From the NCBI GenBank assembly GCA_001898995.1, contig MKVZ01000003.1, positions 206,267-270,266 on the forward strand: DNA of 64,000 bases. The letters run 5' to 3'. The stretch is from Rhizobiales bacterium 63-22. GTDB lineage: Bacteria > Pseudomonadota > Alphaproteobacteria > Rhizobiales > Rhizobiaceae. This document shows, piece by piece, positions 1-9,852 of this stretch; position 1 is the stretch's first letter; the number at the start of each line of letters is the position of its first letter. The notes beneath the pieces are model-generated. The model searched no databases, was not told the origin of the DNA, and saw only the letters and a program-made list of their open reading frames with translations. Both the position numbers and the translations under genes were made by a program.

Positions 1-153
1 GATGTTGGCATTGTTGGCATTGAGCCAGCCCTGCTTGAGGAACCGGCCCTCGTCGATGCATTTCTGGAAGAACGCAAAGGCATCGTCCCAGTCGAAGCAG
101 GCGACCTTCACGCCAAGGATGTTCCGGTAGGTTACGGTGTCGTTGTTCATCAT
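1..153 (-). CDS. WecG/TagA/CpsF-type glycosyltransferase, N-terminal fragment
   Basis: The window begins inside this gene, so only the first 51 codons are visible. The reading frame starts at an ATG overlapping the TGA stop of the upstream glycosyltransferase (ATGA), which argues for translational coupling; a second in-frame ATG follows directly. The visible protein reads NILGVKVACFDWDDAF and then a segment ending in LNANNANI. This resembles the start of WecG/TagA/CpsF transferases, where a short N-terminal strand and helix precede a conserved TxNa motif. These enzymes add N-acetylmannosamine-type or related sugars to lipid-linked intermediates on the cytoplasmic side. The family call rests on this short stretch and on its polysaccharide neighbours, so it is moderate. 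Confidence 0.6.
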   Translation of the reverse strand, partial: MMNNDTVTYRNILGVKVACFDWDDAFAFFQKCIDEGRFLKQGWLNANNANI

Positions 154-1418
154 GCCCGGCCTGTATTTTCTGCCTTGCCGCCCGGTTTGCCGCCCAGCGC
201 CCGCAAGCCTTTGGCGATGGCGCGGTCCATACCCTCGATCTGCGTACGTCTGAAGGCGCTGCCGTCCAGTCTTTGGCGGTCGCCGGCGCGAATCTTTTCC
301 ATCCGCGCGGCAATCGCCGCCGCGAATTCCTTGGGATCGTCGGCGATGGTGCAGTTTTCCGGGATATTGGAAATGCCGCGCACCGAATGGGACGTGGCCA
401 CGCTCGGCATGCCGCGCTCGAAGGTCTCGATGGTCTTCAACTGCACGCCTGTGCCCGCGCGGCTGATGAGCGGCACGAGCGCGCCGCTTTCCACGAAGGC
501 GGCCGCATCCGGCACCTTGCCGACGAAATCGACGCCGGGCCAGGCCGCGATCAGGTCGGCGGGCGTGCTGCCCGCGATGGCCGGCCGGATATCCGCCGGC
601 AGCAGGGGTTTCACCTCGCGCAGGAACCATTCCAGCCCGATGCGGTTCGGATGCCATGTCCATGTGCCGATCAGGGCAAGGTCATGAGTGATCGGGGAAG
701 GTTGCGCCGCGTCGCCGGGTTTTTGCGCGCGGGGCGGCATGACCAGCGGCAGGGTCGCGGATTTATCGGGCGACAGGCCGAGTGCGGCCGCATCCTCGTC
801 GGCGAAGGTGAAGACGAAGCGGGCATTGGCGCAAAGCCGCCGCTCCAGCCCTTCGAGGATGCGGGCCTCGCGGGCGAAAAGCATCCGCTGGACCGGGCTC
901 TTCGCGTCCTGTGCGTTTTCCTGCGCCGAGCGGTGCTCGACATTATGCGCGACGAAGATCGAGGGCTTGTCCCGGAAGATCGTCTCGAATGCGCCGGGCA
1001 GGGTGACGCCGTTCAGCACATAGGCGTCGAAATCGCCCAGTCCTGCGATGGCCTCGCGCAGCCTTTGCGCCGTAATTACGCGCAGTTTCGCCGAGGAAAC
1101 CGTCAGGCCGGTGCTGAAGGATTTCAGCACCCAGCCGATCTTGCGTCTGGCGCCCGCGCCTTCGGTGCGGACCTCGACCTCGCCGAGCACGACCGTGTCG
1201 CGATCCTCCAGCGCCTCCCGGCCCGGCCATGTGAAGCCGAGGACGGTCACATGCGCGCCCGCGCGCCGCAATCCGTCGATGACGGCGGCATTGGCTACCT
1301 CATAGCCGGTCGAGGCATCCGTGTGCGGAACGATCGACGTCGCGAAGACAAGGCGAAGGGCGCGCAATTCATCTCCTGCAGAATTTTCCAGGTACCGTTC
1401 ATCAAAATCGGGAGGCAC
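150..1418 (-). CDS. GT4-like (GT-B) glycosyltransferase
   Basis: A 422-residue protein with the layout of a GT-B fold glycosyltransferase. An N-terminal Rossmann-like part (FATSIVPHTDASTGYEVANA, near residue 25) is followed by a central segment FVAHNVEHRSA and a C-terminal donor-binding half with LIGTWTWHPNRIGLEWFL and FERGMPSVATSHSVRGI. The first of these is common in transferases that build exopolysaccharide or polar surface glycans. It would act at the inner face of the membrane using a nucleotide sugar, but the sugar cannot be read from sequence. It is coupled to the next transferase by an ATGA overlap and is divergent from the GT2 gene across an AT-rich 170-nt promoter region (1419-1588). 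Confidence 0.75.
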   Translation of the reverse strand: MPPDFDERYLENSAGDELRALRLVFATSIVPHTDASTGYEVANAAVIDGLRRAGAHVTVLGFTWPGREALEDRDTVVLGEVEVRTEGAGARRKIGWVLKSFSTGLTVSSAKLRVITAQRLREAIAGLGDFDAYVLNGVTLPGAFETIFRDKPSIFVAHNVEHRSAQENAQDAKSPVQRMLFAREARILEGLERRLCANARFVFTFADEDAAALGLSPDKSATLPLVMPPRAQKPGDAAQPSPITHDLALIGTWTWHPNRIGLEWFLREVKPLLPADIRPAIAGSTPADLIAAWPGVDFVGKVPDAAAFVESGALVPLISRAGTGVQLKTIETFERGMPSVATSHSVRGISNIPENCTIADDPKEFAAAIAARMEKIRAGDRQRLDGSAFRRTQIEGMDRAIAKGLRALGGKPGGKAENTGRA

Positions 1419-1588
1419 TTTATTTCCGTATTTCTGGCCCGTCTCAATTAAAAAATAGATAACACTTCGACTATTGCGCTCCTTGAAAGATTTAAAACCG
1501 CTTTATATCTGTGCGGTAAACTTTTCTTTAAATTTTTGACCATACTCATAGGTAATAATGCAATAATCCGATTTTTCCGGCAGGGAAC

Positions 1589-2581
1589 ATGGCTGAGTTA
1601 CCAGATCATATAGAAGTAATTGCTAAAACACCGGGGCTTCGTTTCGACGAAATCGAGGTCGTCGTCACGTTGCCGACATTCCGCCGGCCGGAACATCTCA
1701 TACGCACGCTGGACACGCTGAACGCGCAGATCACGAGCCGCCGTTTTGCCGTGGTGGTCATCGAGAACGAAGCGGAGGAAAAGGCGGGCGCGAAGGTCGC
1801 CGCGCCGCTGTTCGAAGCCGGCAAATATTCCGGCATGCTGATCGTCGAATCCCATCGCGGCAACTGCAACGCATATAATGCGGGCTGGCTGATGGCGATG
1901 ACCTTCTTTCCGAAATTCAAATATGTCATCGTCATCGATGATGACGAACTGGCCGATCCGGCATGGATCGAGAACATGACGGCCACGGCCGAACGCTTCG
2001 GTGTCAGTCTGGTGGGCGGCCCGCAATATCCGATATTCGAAAAGCCGGGATCGGAAAAATGGGCGAAGCATCCTGTATTCCTGCCGCACTATGACAGGAC
2101 GGGCCCGGTTCCGGTGATCTATTCGTCCGGCAACCTTCTGATCGCCCGCCCGGTTCTGGAGGCCATCGGCTATCCGTTCATGGACCTGAAGTTCAATTTC
2201 ACAGGTGGCGGCGATTCCGATTTCATCAGCCGTTCCATGGGGAAGGGCTTCAAGGTCGCCTGGTGTCAGGAAGGCATCGTACGCGAAACGGTTCCCGCAC
2301 GCCGGCTGGAGCGTGACTGGATCCGGGCACGCGGCCTGCGTAACGGAGTGCTGTCCACCCTGATCGAACAACGCAAGCGCAAGGACGAGCCTTTCGGTCA
2401 GGCGCGTGTTTTTTTGAAAAGTCTGGCGCTTTTGGGTTATTCTCCGATCAAGGCCCTGCGACGCGGCTCCGCCGCCCGCTTCGCGCCGGTGGGTACCTAT
2501 TATATCCATATAGGGCTCGGCCGGGTCATGGCGCATTTTGGATATGAGCGTGAGCAGTACCGCAACCCGGACAAAAACTGA
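1589..2581 (+). CDS. GT2 family glycosyltransferase
   Basis: A 330-residue GT-A fold transferase. The N terminus carries the nucleotide-binding start VVVTLPTFRRPEHLIRTL (from about residue 24), and the metal-binding DXD-type motif is IDDDE with Asp117-119. A downstream GGGDSDF segment fits the catalytic region of inverting GT2 enzymes. No transmembrane span is evident, so it is probably a peripheral cytoplasmic enzyme that adds one sugar of a surface polysaccharide. The next gene, encoding a polymerase/ligase-like membrane protein, starts inside its last 38 nt, so the two are likely co-translated. A weak Shine-Dalgarno (AGGGAA) precedes the ATG. Confidence 0.85.
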   Translation: MAELPDHIEVIAKTPGLRFDEIEVVVTLPTFRRPEHLIRTLDTLNAQITSRRFAVVVIENEAEEKAGAKVAAPLFEAGKYSGMLIVESHRGNCNAYNAGWLMAMTFFPKFKYVIVIDDDELADPAWIENMTATAERFGVSLVGGPQYPIFEKPGSEKWAKHPVFLPHYDRTGPVPVIYSSGNLLIARPVLEAIGYPFMDLKFNFTGGGDSDFISRSMGKGFKVAWCQEGIVRETVPARRLERDWIRARGLRNGVLSTLIEQRKRKDEPFGQARVFLKSLALLGYSPIKALRRGSAARFAPVGTYYIHIGLGRVMAHFGYEREQYRNPDKN

Positions 2582-3884
2582 AAGCATCGCCGCCGCTCCT
2601 CTCGCCGCCGCCCGGGATCGCCGGGCGGTGCTGCGTCGGGCGGCCCTCATCGTCGCCACCGTGACGATGTGCATCCTGCTGATCTCGTTCCATCCGTTCA
2701 CGCCCGCTGAACTGATGATCGACACGGACGGCGATGTGGTCAACCAGATTGGCTTCAGCGGGGTGGGCGCGGTCGTTATCGTCGCGCTCGCCCTGTTGGC
2801 TGAACCGCGCAAGCTGGCGCGGATCGTCCATCCGCTATGGCTGCTGATGCTTGTCTTTCTTTTTGCGTCCATTGCGACCAGTGCGGAGCCGGATGTGGTG
2901 GTGCGCGGCGTCATCTTCACAATGGTCGGCATTCTTTCCGTCATCGCGGTTCTGGTCCTGCCGCAGGACGGCGACAGCTTTTCGGCGATGCTGGCGTTCG
3001 TTTCCTCGCTCGTGCTGGTGGTATCCTATCTCGGAGTCGTATTCCTGCCGTCGCTCGGCACGCACGGCGTGGACGTCGCGGAGCCGCAGAATTCCTTTCT
3101 CTGGCGCGGCCTCTTCAGCCACAAGAACGTGGCCGGCCCGGTCATGGCGGGTTTTTCCTTCGCCGGGCTTTATCTCTGGCGGCGCGGCTGGCGCTGGAGC
3201 GGATTTCTGATCGGGGTTTCGGCGCTGATCTTCGTGTCGCAGACGGGATCGAAAACGACTATGGCGCTGGTACCCTTCGCCATGCTGATGGTGGTGGTGC
3301 CCGGCCTGATGGGACTTCGGTTCATCACGGTCGCCCTTATGTTCGTCATTCAGGTGGCGTTCGCGACGTTCACGTTCGGCGTGGTGCTCTTCGAGCCGAT
3401 CCATCGTTTCGTCAGGGATATGGATATCGACCCGACCTTCACCGGCCGCAGTTCCATATGGGAATTCGCGCTCGCGGCACTGAAGGGCCATATGTGGACC
3501 GGATACGGCTATGAGAGCTTCTGGAATACGCCTGCCGCGAAACAGGCCGCCTATCCGTATTATCTTGGATGGGACGTGCGCAACAGCGTGCACGGCCATG
3601 ACGGTTATCTCGACATTGCCATGACGATGGGCGTGCCGGCGCTGATCTGCGGCGTGATGGTGATCGTGATATTGCCGCTTGTCGATTATCTGCGCTGCAA
3701 GCCGCAGCGCGAGAACCGGCTTCTGGCCGATTATTTCTTGATGATCGTCTTCTTCTGCACGCTCAACGCCGTGATGGAAAGTTTCTTCTTCCGCCGTGTC
3801 GATCCTGTATGGCTGACGACGCTGTCCGGCATTTTCGGCCTGCGGCTGACGGCGACCTCCGTCATCCCCAAACGGTCTGTGTGA
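2544..3884 (+). CDS. O-antigen ligase/polymerase-like membrane protein (ExoQ/Wzy_C type)
   Basis: A 446-residue polytopic protein with about ten hydrophobic spans and a large loop near the C-terminal third. That loop contains GRSSIWEFAL, GHMWTGYGYESFW and HGHDGYLDIAMTMG, the pattern seen in ExoQ and the Wzy_C/O-antigen ligase family. Such proteins polymerise or ligate undecaprenyl-linked sugar repeats on the periplasmic face. The ATG at 2544 lies inside the preceding GT2 gene; an in-frame TTG six bases earlier is an alternative. With its neighbours it suggests an exopolysaccharide or capsule-like glycan; the exact role (polymerase versus ligase) is not decidable from sequence alone. Confidence 0.8.
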   Translation: MSVSSTATRTKTESIAAAPLAAARDRRAVLRRAALIVATVTMCILLISFHPFTPAELMIDTDGDVVNQIGFSGVGAVVIVALALLAEPRKLARIVHPLWLLMLVFLFASIATSAEPDVVVRGVIFTMVGILSVIAVLVLPQDGDSFSAMLAFVSSLVLVVSYLGVVFLPSLGTHGVDVAEPQNSFLWRGLFSHKNVAGPVMAGFSFAGLYLWRRGWRWSGFLIGVSALIFVSQTGSKTTMALVPFAMLMVVVPGLMGLRFITVALMFVIQVAFATFTFGVVLFEPIHRFVRDMDIDPTFTGRSSIWEFALAALKGHMWTGYGYESFWNTPAAKQAAYPYYLGWDVRNSVHGHDGYLDIAMTMGVPALICGVMVIVILPLVDYLRCKPQRENRLLADYFLMIVFFCTLNAVMESFFFRRVDPVWLTTLSGIFGLRLTATSVIPKRSV

Positions 3885-3911
3885 TCATGCCCGCCGCCCG
3901 GCGAACATCCA

Positions 3912-4013
3912 TTAGAGCGCGTTTCGATCCGATTGAATCGGATCGGCGCTCTAACGTATTTTATTTCAAGCATAATCTTGCCGATCCTCGTTTCACTTCG
4001 GTCGGATTATGCT
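3912..4013. repeat. Palindromic intergenic repeat (RIME/Brucella-repeat style), copy 1
   Basis: Two palindromes lie side by side. The first has arms TTAGAGCGC and GCGCTCTAA (3912-3920, 3946-3954) enclosing GATCCGATT and AATCGGATC. The second has arms AGCATAATC and GATTATGCT (3969-3977, 4005-4013). This two-palindrome layout of about 100 bp between genes matches the mosaic repeats known from Rhizobium and Brucella relatives. It may also act as a transcript-end hairpin after the ExoQ-like gene. Confidence 0.75.
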
Positions 4014-4029
4014 CTACCGGAGACATTTC

Positions 4030-5172
4030 ATGAAGATCGCCATTGTCGGTACGGGTTTTGTCGCCGACTATTACATGACGACGTTGCGCAACTACCCGCA
4101 ATTGACCCTCACCAGCGTCTACGACCGCTCGCCGGAGCGGCTCAGGGCGTTCTGCGCCCATTATTCGCTCAGGGCCTATGAGAGCCTCGATGCGCTTCTC
4201 GCCGATCCGCAGGTGGACATCGTCGTCAACCTGACCACGCCCGAAAGCCATGCCGCGATCTCGCGGGCGGCGCTTGCCTCCGGCAAGCATGTCTATTCCG
4301 AGAAGCCGCTCGCCATGGATTTCGGCGAGGCGCGGGCGCTGGTAGATTTTGCGCGCGAAAAGGGCCTGACGCTGGCCGCCGCGCCCGCCAACGCGCTGAG
4401 CGATGCGCGGCATCTCGCAGCCCTGGCGCTTGCCGATATCGGCACGCCGCGCCTTGTCTATGCGGAAATGGAGGACGGCCCGGTCTTTCGCGACAAATGG
4501 ACGACATGGCGCTCGCGCTCCGGGGCGCCATGGCCCGGCCTGCACGAATTCGAGATCGGCTGCACGCTGGAACATGCCGGCTATGCGCTGTCATGGCTGG
4601 TCTCGCTGTTCGGCCCGGTGGAGAGCGTGACCGCCTTTTCCGCCGTCACCTTCCCCGACAAGGGGCCGGGCACCGGGCATCTGCGCATGGCGCCCGATTT
4701 TTCCGTGGGCTGCCTGCGTTTCCGCTCCGGCCTCGTCGCGCGGCTGACCTCCGGCCTCGCCATGCCGCGCGACCGCAGCCTGACCGTGGTGGGCGACAGG
4801 GGCTCGCTCACCGTGGACGATCTCTGGAACAACCGCTCCGCCGTCCGGCTCCAGAGGACCGGCGACGGCAAGCGCTTCGCCGCGCGCCTGTTCGACAATC
4901 TGGAAACGCGTCTCGGCAGGTTCCTCGTCTGGAAGCCCGCCACGGGAAAGAAGCTCGCCTATCCGAAGAGCGCTCCTTCCGTCCTTCCGTCCTATCCGTC
5001 GCAGATCGATTTCATGCGCGGCATCGCCGATCAGGCGCGGGCCATCGAAAATGGCGGAACGGCTTTCTTCTCCGGCGAGGTGGCCCTTCACATTACCGAG
5101 ATCGCTCTGGCGCTGAACAATGCGGGGGACAGGGCCGAGCCCTACCGGGTGCAAAGCAGCTTCCAGCCCTGA
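4030..5172 (+). CDS. Gfo/Idh/MocA family NAD(P)-dependent oxidoreductase
   Basis: A 380-residue protein starting with the dinucleotide-binding motif IAIVGTGFVADYY (residues 3-15) and carrying the family's EKPLAMDFGEA motif near residue 95, followed by the C-terminal alpha/beta substrate domain. Gfo/Idh/MocA enzymes oxidise or reduce sugars, inositols and nucleotide sugars. Because it follows glycosyltransferase genes, modification of a nucleotide sugar for a surface glycan is plausible, but this is inference. I chose the ATG at 4030 with GGAG 8 nt upstream; an in-frame ATG at 4009 falls within the palindromic repeat. The protein has no signal peptide and should be cytoplasmic. Confidence 0.85.
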   Translation: MKIAIVGTGFVADYYMTTLRNYPQLTLTSVYDRSPERLRAFCAHYSLRAYESLDALLADPQVDIVVNLTTPESHAAISRAALASGKHVYSEKPLAMDFGEARALVDFAREKGLTLAAAPANALSDARHLAALALADIGTPRLVYAEMEDGPVFRDKWTTWRSRSGAPWPGLHEFEIGCTLEHAGYALSWLVSLFGPVESVTAFSAVTFPDKGPGTGHLRMAPDFSVGCLRFRSGLVARLTSGLAMPRDRSLTVVGDRGSLTVDDLWNNRSAVRLQRTGDGKRFAARLFDNLETRLGRFLVWKPATGKKLAYPKSAPSVLPSYPSQIDFMRGIADQARAIENGGTAFFSGEVALHITEIALALNNAGDRAEPYRVQSSFQP

Positions 5173-5255
5173 TTTCCGGAATTTTCTCACGGGAGGCGCA
5201 GCGCCGCCGCGAAAGATCAATCGCGGAATAGTTAGCGCCGCACAAATTCCGCTCT

Positions 5256-5270
5256 CAATTAGTTTAATTG
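5256..5270. promoter_or_regulatory. Short dyad upstream of the RND pump, candidate operator
   Basis: The sequence CAATTA-GTT-TAATTG is a perfect 6-bp inverted repeat with a 3-nt centre, in the AT-richer stretch about 75 nt before the pump's first gene. Its position fits an operator or core promoter for the efflux operon. No regulator gene is adjacent, so the binding protein is unknown. Confidence 0.4.
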
Positions 5271-5342
5271 TCGGTGATGCGGTTTATGCCTAGCGTCAAC
5301 CCGTCGATTTGCGGCATTTGCCGGGGTGACGGGAGCCTGCGT

Positions 5343-6509
5343 GTGAAGCGATGGATTGTCTGGATTGTTCTGATCATAGTGATCGCCGGCGGGGCCTATG
5401 CCGCCTGGGAACACTATGGAAAGCCGCGGTCATCCGCCACGGCGAATAGTTCAGGCCATGCCGGCCGGGGCGCCGCGGCTGTCGCCGTCAAGGTCGCCGT
5501 CGCGAAACCCGGCACCCTGCCGATCCAGCGCAGCACGATCGGAACCGTCATCGCCGTCGCCTCCACCGCGGTGAACAGCCCGGAGGCGGGCAATGTCGCG
5601 TCGCTTGCCGTCAAGGACGGCGCGCTGCTGCGCAAGGGCGACCCGATCGCGCAACTCGACGACCGCAGCATCCGCGCCGATATCGGCAAGGATCAGGCGG
5701 CGATCGCCAAGGATCAGGCGACCCTCGACAACGACCGCGTGACGCTGGCCCGCACGCAGGATCTGGTGAGGCGCGGGGTCAGTTCATCGCAGACCGGCGA
5801 CGACGCGCTGGCCGCCGTCAAGGTGGCCGCGGCGCAGTTGCAGGTCGATCAGGCCCAGCTTGCCGCCGATCAGGTGGCCCTTGCCAATACGCGCATCACC
5901 GCGCCCTTCGACGGCCGGCTCGGCGCCGTGCTGGTCTCGGTCGGCGCCTATCTGCCGGCGGGATCGCCGGTCGCGACGCTGACGCAGATGAAGCCTGTCT
6001 ACGCGGAATTCACCCTGCCCGAAACCGATCTGGCGCTTATCCGCGATACCATGGCCGCCGGCACGCTCAAGGCCGATGTCACCGCCGTCTCGGCGAGCGG
6101 CCCCGGCGCCACGGAAACGGGCATCGCCACCTTCATCGACAATGCCGTCGATGCCGCGACCGGCACCGTGCGTTTGCGCGCCACGCTCGCCAACGAGTCC
6201 GGCAATTTCTGGCCCGGCGAGTCGCTGCAGGTGGCGGTGGAGGCGGGACAGTCGCCCAATCTGGTGCTGGTTCCGGGCGTCGCGGTGCAGCCGCAGGAAA
6301 ACGGTTCCATCAGCTATGTGGTCAAGTCGGACAACACGGTCGAGATGCGTCCGGTGACGGTGCTGCTGCGCGCCAACGGCATGGCCGGCGTGAGCGCCGG
6401 CCTCCAGCCCGGCGAGAAGGTCGTGACCGAAGGTCAGGGATCGCTTTCCAATGGGTCGAAAGTGACGGTGGCCGAGGCCGATGCGGAAATGAAGGTTTCG
6501 TCCGAATGA
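5343..6509 (+). CDS. RND efflux periplasmic adaptor (membrane fusion protein)
   Basis: A 388-residue membrane fusion protein. An N-terminal membrane anchor (WIVWIVLIIVIAGGAYAAW) is followed by the split lipoyl/barrel-sandwich region (NVASLAVKDGALLRKGDPIAQLDD), a coiled-coil hairpin rich in AKDQATLDNDR-type heptads, and beta-barrel and membrane-proximal parts ending with VLVPGVAVQPQENG. It bridges the inner-membrane RND pump encoded next door and an outer-membrane channel of the TolC type, which is not in this window. The start is the GTG at 5343, with CGGGAG placed 8 nt upstream; an upstream in-frame ATG at 5268 lacks such support and would bury the anchor. The substrate is unknown. Confidence 0.9.
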   Translation: MKRWIVWIVLIIVIAGGAYAAWEHYGKPRSSATANSSGHAGRGAAAVAVKVAVAKPGTLPIQRSTIGTVIAVASTAVNSPEAGNVASLAVKDGALLRKGDPIAQLDDRSIRADIGKDQAAIAKDQATLDNDRVTLARTQDLVRRGVSSSQTGDDALAAVKVAAAQLQVDQAQLAADQVALANTRITAPFDGRLGAVLVSVGAYLPAGSPVATLTQMKPVYAEFTLPETDLALIRDTMAAGTLKADVTAVSASGPGATETGIATFIDNAVDAATGTVRLRATLANESGNFWPGESLQVAVEAGQSPNLVLVPGVAVQPQENGSISYVVKSDNTVEMRPVTVLLRANGMAGVSAGLQPGEKVVTEGQGSLSNGSKVTVAEADAEMKVSSE

Positions 6510-6626
6510 GCATTTCCGGCCGCACGGCGTAAGAAACGTTGACAGGGCGGTTCCGGCTGCGGCCTTCGCCATCGCTTCACCCGTTCGTTCCATCGCACCG
6601 ACCCCACGCAGGGGCAGGCAGGCAAG

Positions 6627-9600
6627 ATGAATATTTCCGAGGTCTTCATACGACGTCCCGTCGCAACGATCCTGCTGGTCATCGGCGGATTGATCGGGGG
6701 CATCGCGGCCTATTACCAGCTTCCCGTGGACGCGCTGCCGGAAGCCGATTTCCCGACCATCAACGTTTCCGCCCAGCTTGCCGGCGCGTCGCCCGACACC
6801 ATGGCCTCCTCCGTCGCGACGCCGCTCATCAAGCAGTTCGAGACGATCGCCGGCATCGATTCGATCAGCGCCACCTCCTCGCTCGGCAACACCTCGATCA
6901 CGCTGCAATTCGATCTGTCGCGCAACATCGACGCGGCCGCCGCCGACGTGCAGGCGGCGATCACCCGCGCGCAGCGGCAACTGCCCGACAACCTCACCAC
7001 GCCGCCGAGCTACCGCAAGGTCAATCCCGCCGACGCGCCGATCATGTTCCTCGCGCTGACCGGCAACGGGGTGAAGCTGACCCAGATGGACGACATCGCG
7101 CAGAACATCATCTCGCCGGCGCTCTCCACCGTTTCCGGCGTGGCGCAGGCGCAGGTCTACGGCTCCAAGACCTATGCGGTGCGCATCGAGGTCAATCCCG
7201 ACAAGCTCGCCAGCCGCAACCTGTCGCTGGCCGGCCTCAGCAAAACCGTCGCGGCGGCCAACAGCCAGACGCCGCTCGGCACGCTCCAGAACAGCTCGCA
7301 GGCGCTGACCGTGGATGCGCGCACCCAGCGCAGCAATGCCGACGAGTTCAAGACCCTCATCGTCGCCGGCAGCGGCAACCGCATCGTGCGCCTTTCGGAT
7401 GTGTCCACGGTGCTGGACAGCATCGAGAACAGCAATCAGGGAAGCTGGCTCGACGGCAAGCAGACCATCGCGCTCGGCGTGCAGCGCCAGCCCGGCGCCA
7501 ACACGGTGGCCGTGGTCGACGCCATCCGCGCCAAGCTGCCGGAGATCGAGGCCGCGCTGCCGGCGACGATGCACATCGCGGTCGTGAACGACCGCTCCAA
7601 TTCGATCCGGGCGGCGGTGACGGACGTGCAGGAGACGCTCGCCATCACCATCGGCCTCGTCATTCTGGTGATCTTCCTGTTCCTCGGGCAGGTGCGCGCC
7701 ACGCTGATCCCCGGCCTCGCCGTGCCGCTGTCGCTGGTGGCGACCTTCGCCGCCATGTATGCCTGCGGCTTCTCCATCGACAATATCTCGCTGCTCGGCC
7801 TGACGCTGGCGGTGGGCCTCGTGGTGGACGACGCCATCGTCATGCTGGAAAACATCGTGCGTCACACGGAAGAAGGCGTCCCGCCCTTTCAGGCGGCGAT
7901 CATGGGCAGCGGCGAGGTCACCAGCACCATCATCTCCATGTCGCTGTCGCTGGTGGCCGTGTTCATGCCCATCCTGCTGATGGGCGGTATCGTCGGCCGC
8001 GTGCTGAACGAGTTCGGCATGGTGGTGACGCTGGCCATCCTCGCCTCGGTGCTCGTTTCGCTGACGGTGACGCCGATGCTTGCCGCGCGCCTGCCGCATG
8101 TGGAGGCCAAGCCCGGCCGCTTCGCCCGCATGTTCGACCGGGTGACGGAAAGCTACGGCCGCGCGGTCGGCTGGTGTCTGGAGCACCGGGGCATCATCCT
8201 CGGGGTCTTCGTGCTGAGCTTCCTCGGCTCGGCATGGTCCTACGCCACCCTGCCGCGCAGTTTCTTCCCGCAGGAGGATATCGGCCTGCTCAGCATTTCC
8301 ACGCAGGCGCGGCAGGATATTTCCTACGTCGCCATGCGCAGCCTGCAACAGAAGGCCGCGGCCATCGTGTCGGCCAACAAGGCGGTGGAGCATGTGACCG
8401 CCTCGCTCGGCAGCGGGCCGAGCGGCTCGACCTTCAACACCGGCTCGATGTTCGTTCAGCTGAAGGCCCTCGGTGACCGTCCGCCGCTGGAGCAGACGCT
8501 TGCCGAGCTTCGCAAGGCGCTCGCCCGCCTGCCCGGCCTCACCGCCTACATCACGCCGGTGCAGAGCCTGCGCTTCGGCGGGCGCAGCACGCAGAGCCAG
8601 TACCAGATCGTGCTCCAGTCGCTCGACGCCGGCGAGGCGCGGGCATGGTCGGTGAAACTCGCCAACGCGATGAAGGCCGAGCCCCAGACATTCGTGGACG
8701 TGGCGTCGGACCTGCAGGACGACGCCTTGCAGGCGAGCATCAAGGTGGACAACGACAAGGCCGGCAGCCTCGGCATCACGGCGGATTCGATCCGCACGAC
8801 GCTGGAAACCGCCTTCGGCACGTACATCGCCTCGCAGATCCAGACCACCGGCAACAATTACGACGTCATCGTCGAACTGGACCAGAGCCTGCCATGGGAC
8901 GAGACGATGCTCGGTTCGCTCCGCGTGCCCACCAGTTCGGGCGCGCTGGTGCCGCTGTCGAGCTTCGCCACCGTCACGCGCACCAACGGGCCGGTGACGG
9001 TCAACCAGTCCGGCCAGCTTGCTTCCGTCACCCTGTCCTTCAACCTGCCGGCGGGCGTCTCGCTCGGCACGGCGACGGCCCGCGTGGACGCGCTGCGCAA
9101 CCAGATCGGCATGCCGGCCTCGGTGACCACCCATCCGGCGGGCGCGGCGCAGATCTTCGCCCAGTCCACCGGCAATATGGGCCTGCTCATCCTTGCCGCC
9201 GTGGCCACCATCTACATCGTGCTCGGGGTGCTCTACGAGAGCTTCGTCCATCCGCTGACCATCCTGTCGGGTCTGCCTTCGGCGGCGTTCGGCGCGCTGA
9301 TAACCCTGCAGCTTTTCGGCTTCGACCTGTCGATCATCGCGCTGATCGGGCTTCTGATGCTGATCGGTATCGTGAAGAAGAACGCGATCATGATGGTGGA
9401 CGTGGCGCTGACGCTGAAACGGGACGAGAACCGGGAGCCGATGGAGGCGATCCATCTCGCCGCCGTGCGCCGTTTCCGCCCGATCATGATGACGACCTTC
9501 TGCGCGCTGCTCGCCGCCGTGCCGGTGGCGCTCGGCCACGGGCAGGGTTCGGAGCTGCGCCAGCCGCTCGGTGTCGCCGTGGTCGGCGGCCTGGTTCTGA

Positions 9601-9713
9601 GCCAGATTCTGACGCTGTTCATCACGCCGGTGATCTTCGTCGAGATCGACCGGATCTCCAATATGCGCTGGTTCCGCCGCGGCCGTGCCGAGCCCGCTCC
9701 GCAGGCGCATTGA
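6627..9713 (+). CDS. RND efflux transporter, inner-membrane pump subunit (AcrB/MdtB type)
   Basis: A 1028-residue pump of full family length. The first transmembrane helix is followed by the first periplasmic porter loop, then TM2-6 with the proton-relay pair Asp401-Asp402 in [14 protein letters not shown]. The second periplasmic loop starts near residue 545, and TM10-11 carry the relay lysine segment [15 protein letters not shown]. This is the HAE1-type arrangement of multidrug and detergent pumps driven by the proton gradient. It sits 117 nt after its adaptor gene and is probably co-transcribed with it. A strong hairpin terminator follows at 9741. No TolC-like gene or local regulator is present, so these must be supplied from elsewhere. 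Confidence 0.93.
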   Translation: MNISEVFIRRPVATILLVIGGLIGGIAAYYQLPVDALPEADFPTINVSAQLAGASPDTMASSVATPLIKQFETIAGIDSISATSSLGNTSITLQFDLSRNIDAAAADVQAAITRAQRQLPDNLTTPPSYRKVNPADAPIMFLALTGNGVKLTQMDDIAQNIISPALSTVSGVAQAQVYGSKTYAVRIEVNPDKLASRNLSLAGLSKTVAAANSQTPLGTLQNSSQALTVDARTQRSNADEFKTLIVAGSGNRIVRLSDVSTVLDSIENSNQGSWLDGKQTIALGVQRQPGANTVAVVDAIRAKLPEIEAALPATMHIAVVNDRSNSIRAAVTDVQETLAITIGLVILVIFLFLGQVRATLIPGLAVPLSLVATFAAMYACGFSIDNISLLGLTLAVGLVVDDAIVMLENIVRHTEEGVPPFQAAIMGSGEVTSTIISMSLSLVAVFMPILLMGGIVGRVLNEFGMVVTLAILASVLVSLTVTPMLAARLPHVEAKPGRFARMFDRVTESYGRAVGWCLEHRGIILGVFVLSFLGSAWSYATLPRSFFPQEDIGLLSISTQARQDISYVAMRSLQQKAAAIVSANKAVEHVTASLGSGPSGSTFNTGSMFVQLKALGDRPPLEQTLAELRKALARLPGLTAYITPVQSLRFGGRSTQSQYQIVLQSLDAGEARAWSVKLANAMKAEPQTFVDVASDLQDDALQASIKVDNDKAGSLGITADSIRTTLETAFGTYIASQIQTTGNNYDVIVELDQSLPWDETMLGSLRVPTSSGALVPLSSFATVTRTNGPVTVNQSGQLASVTLSFNLPAGVSLGTATARVDALRNQIGMPASVTTHPAGAAQIFAQSTGNMGLLILAAVATIYIVLGVLYESFVHPLTILSGLPSAAFGALITLQLFGFDLSIIALIGLLMLIGIVKKNAIMMVDVALTLKRDENREPMEAIHLAAVRRFRPIMMTTFCALLAAVPVALGHGQGSELRQPLGVAVVGGLVLSQILTLFITPVIFVEIDRISNMRWFRRGRAEPAPQAH

Positions 9714-9740
9714 GGCCCGAAGCCGGATCACCTGGCGAAA

Positions 9741-9783
9741 GGATCGGCCGTTCCGGCAATACCGGAACGGCCGATCCCTTTTC
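9741..9783 (+). terminator. Intrinsic terminator after the RND operon
   Basis: A perfect 16-bp stem, GGATCGGCCGTTCCGG with its complement at 9762-9777, encloses the 5-nt loop CAATA and is followed by CTTTTC. It separates the efflux operon from the hut promoter region. Confidence 0.8.
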
Positions 9784-9817
9784 AGAGTTATATTTTTCCT
9801 CTTGGCGACGCGTGAAT

Positions 9818-9829
9818 ATGTATATACAT
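9818..9829. promoter_or_regulatory. Palindrome ATGTATATACAT upstream of hutI, candidate HutC operator
   Basis: This 12-bp perfect palindrome lies 23 nt before the hutI start in a short AT-rich promoter region. HutC-type GntR repressors of histidine utilisation bind TGTA/TACA-like dyads in other proteobacteria, so the position and shape fit. No hutC gene is in the window, so the assignment is inference. Confidence 0.5.
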
Positions 9830-9852
9830 TATCGCAAAACAGGGGAAGACCG

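Noticed and set aside
5784..9731. Very long open frame (about 1,300 codons) on minus opposite the efflux pump genes
   Set aside because: It is rich in Arg, His, Gly and Asp with no fold-like pattern and is antisense to a clear RND pump. In GC-rich DNA such antisense frames stay open by chance.
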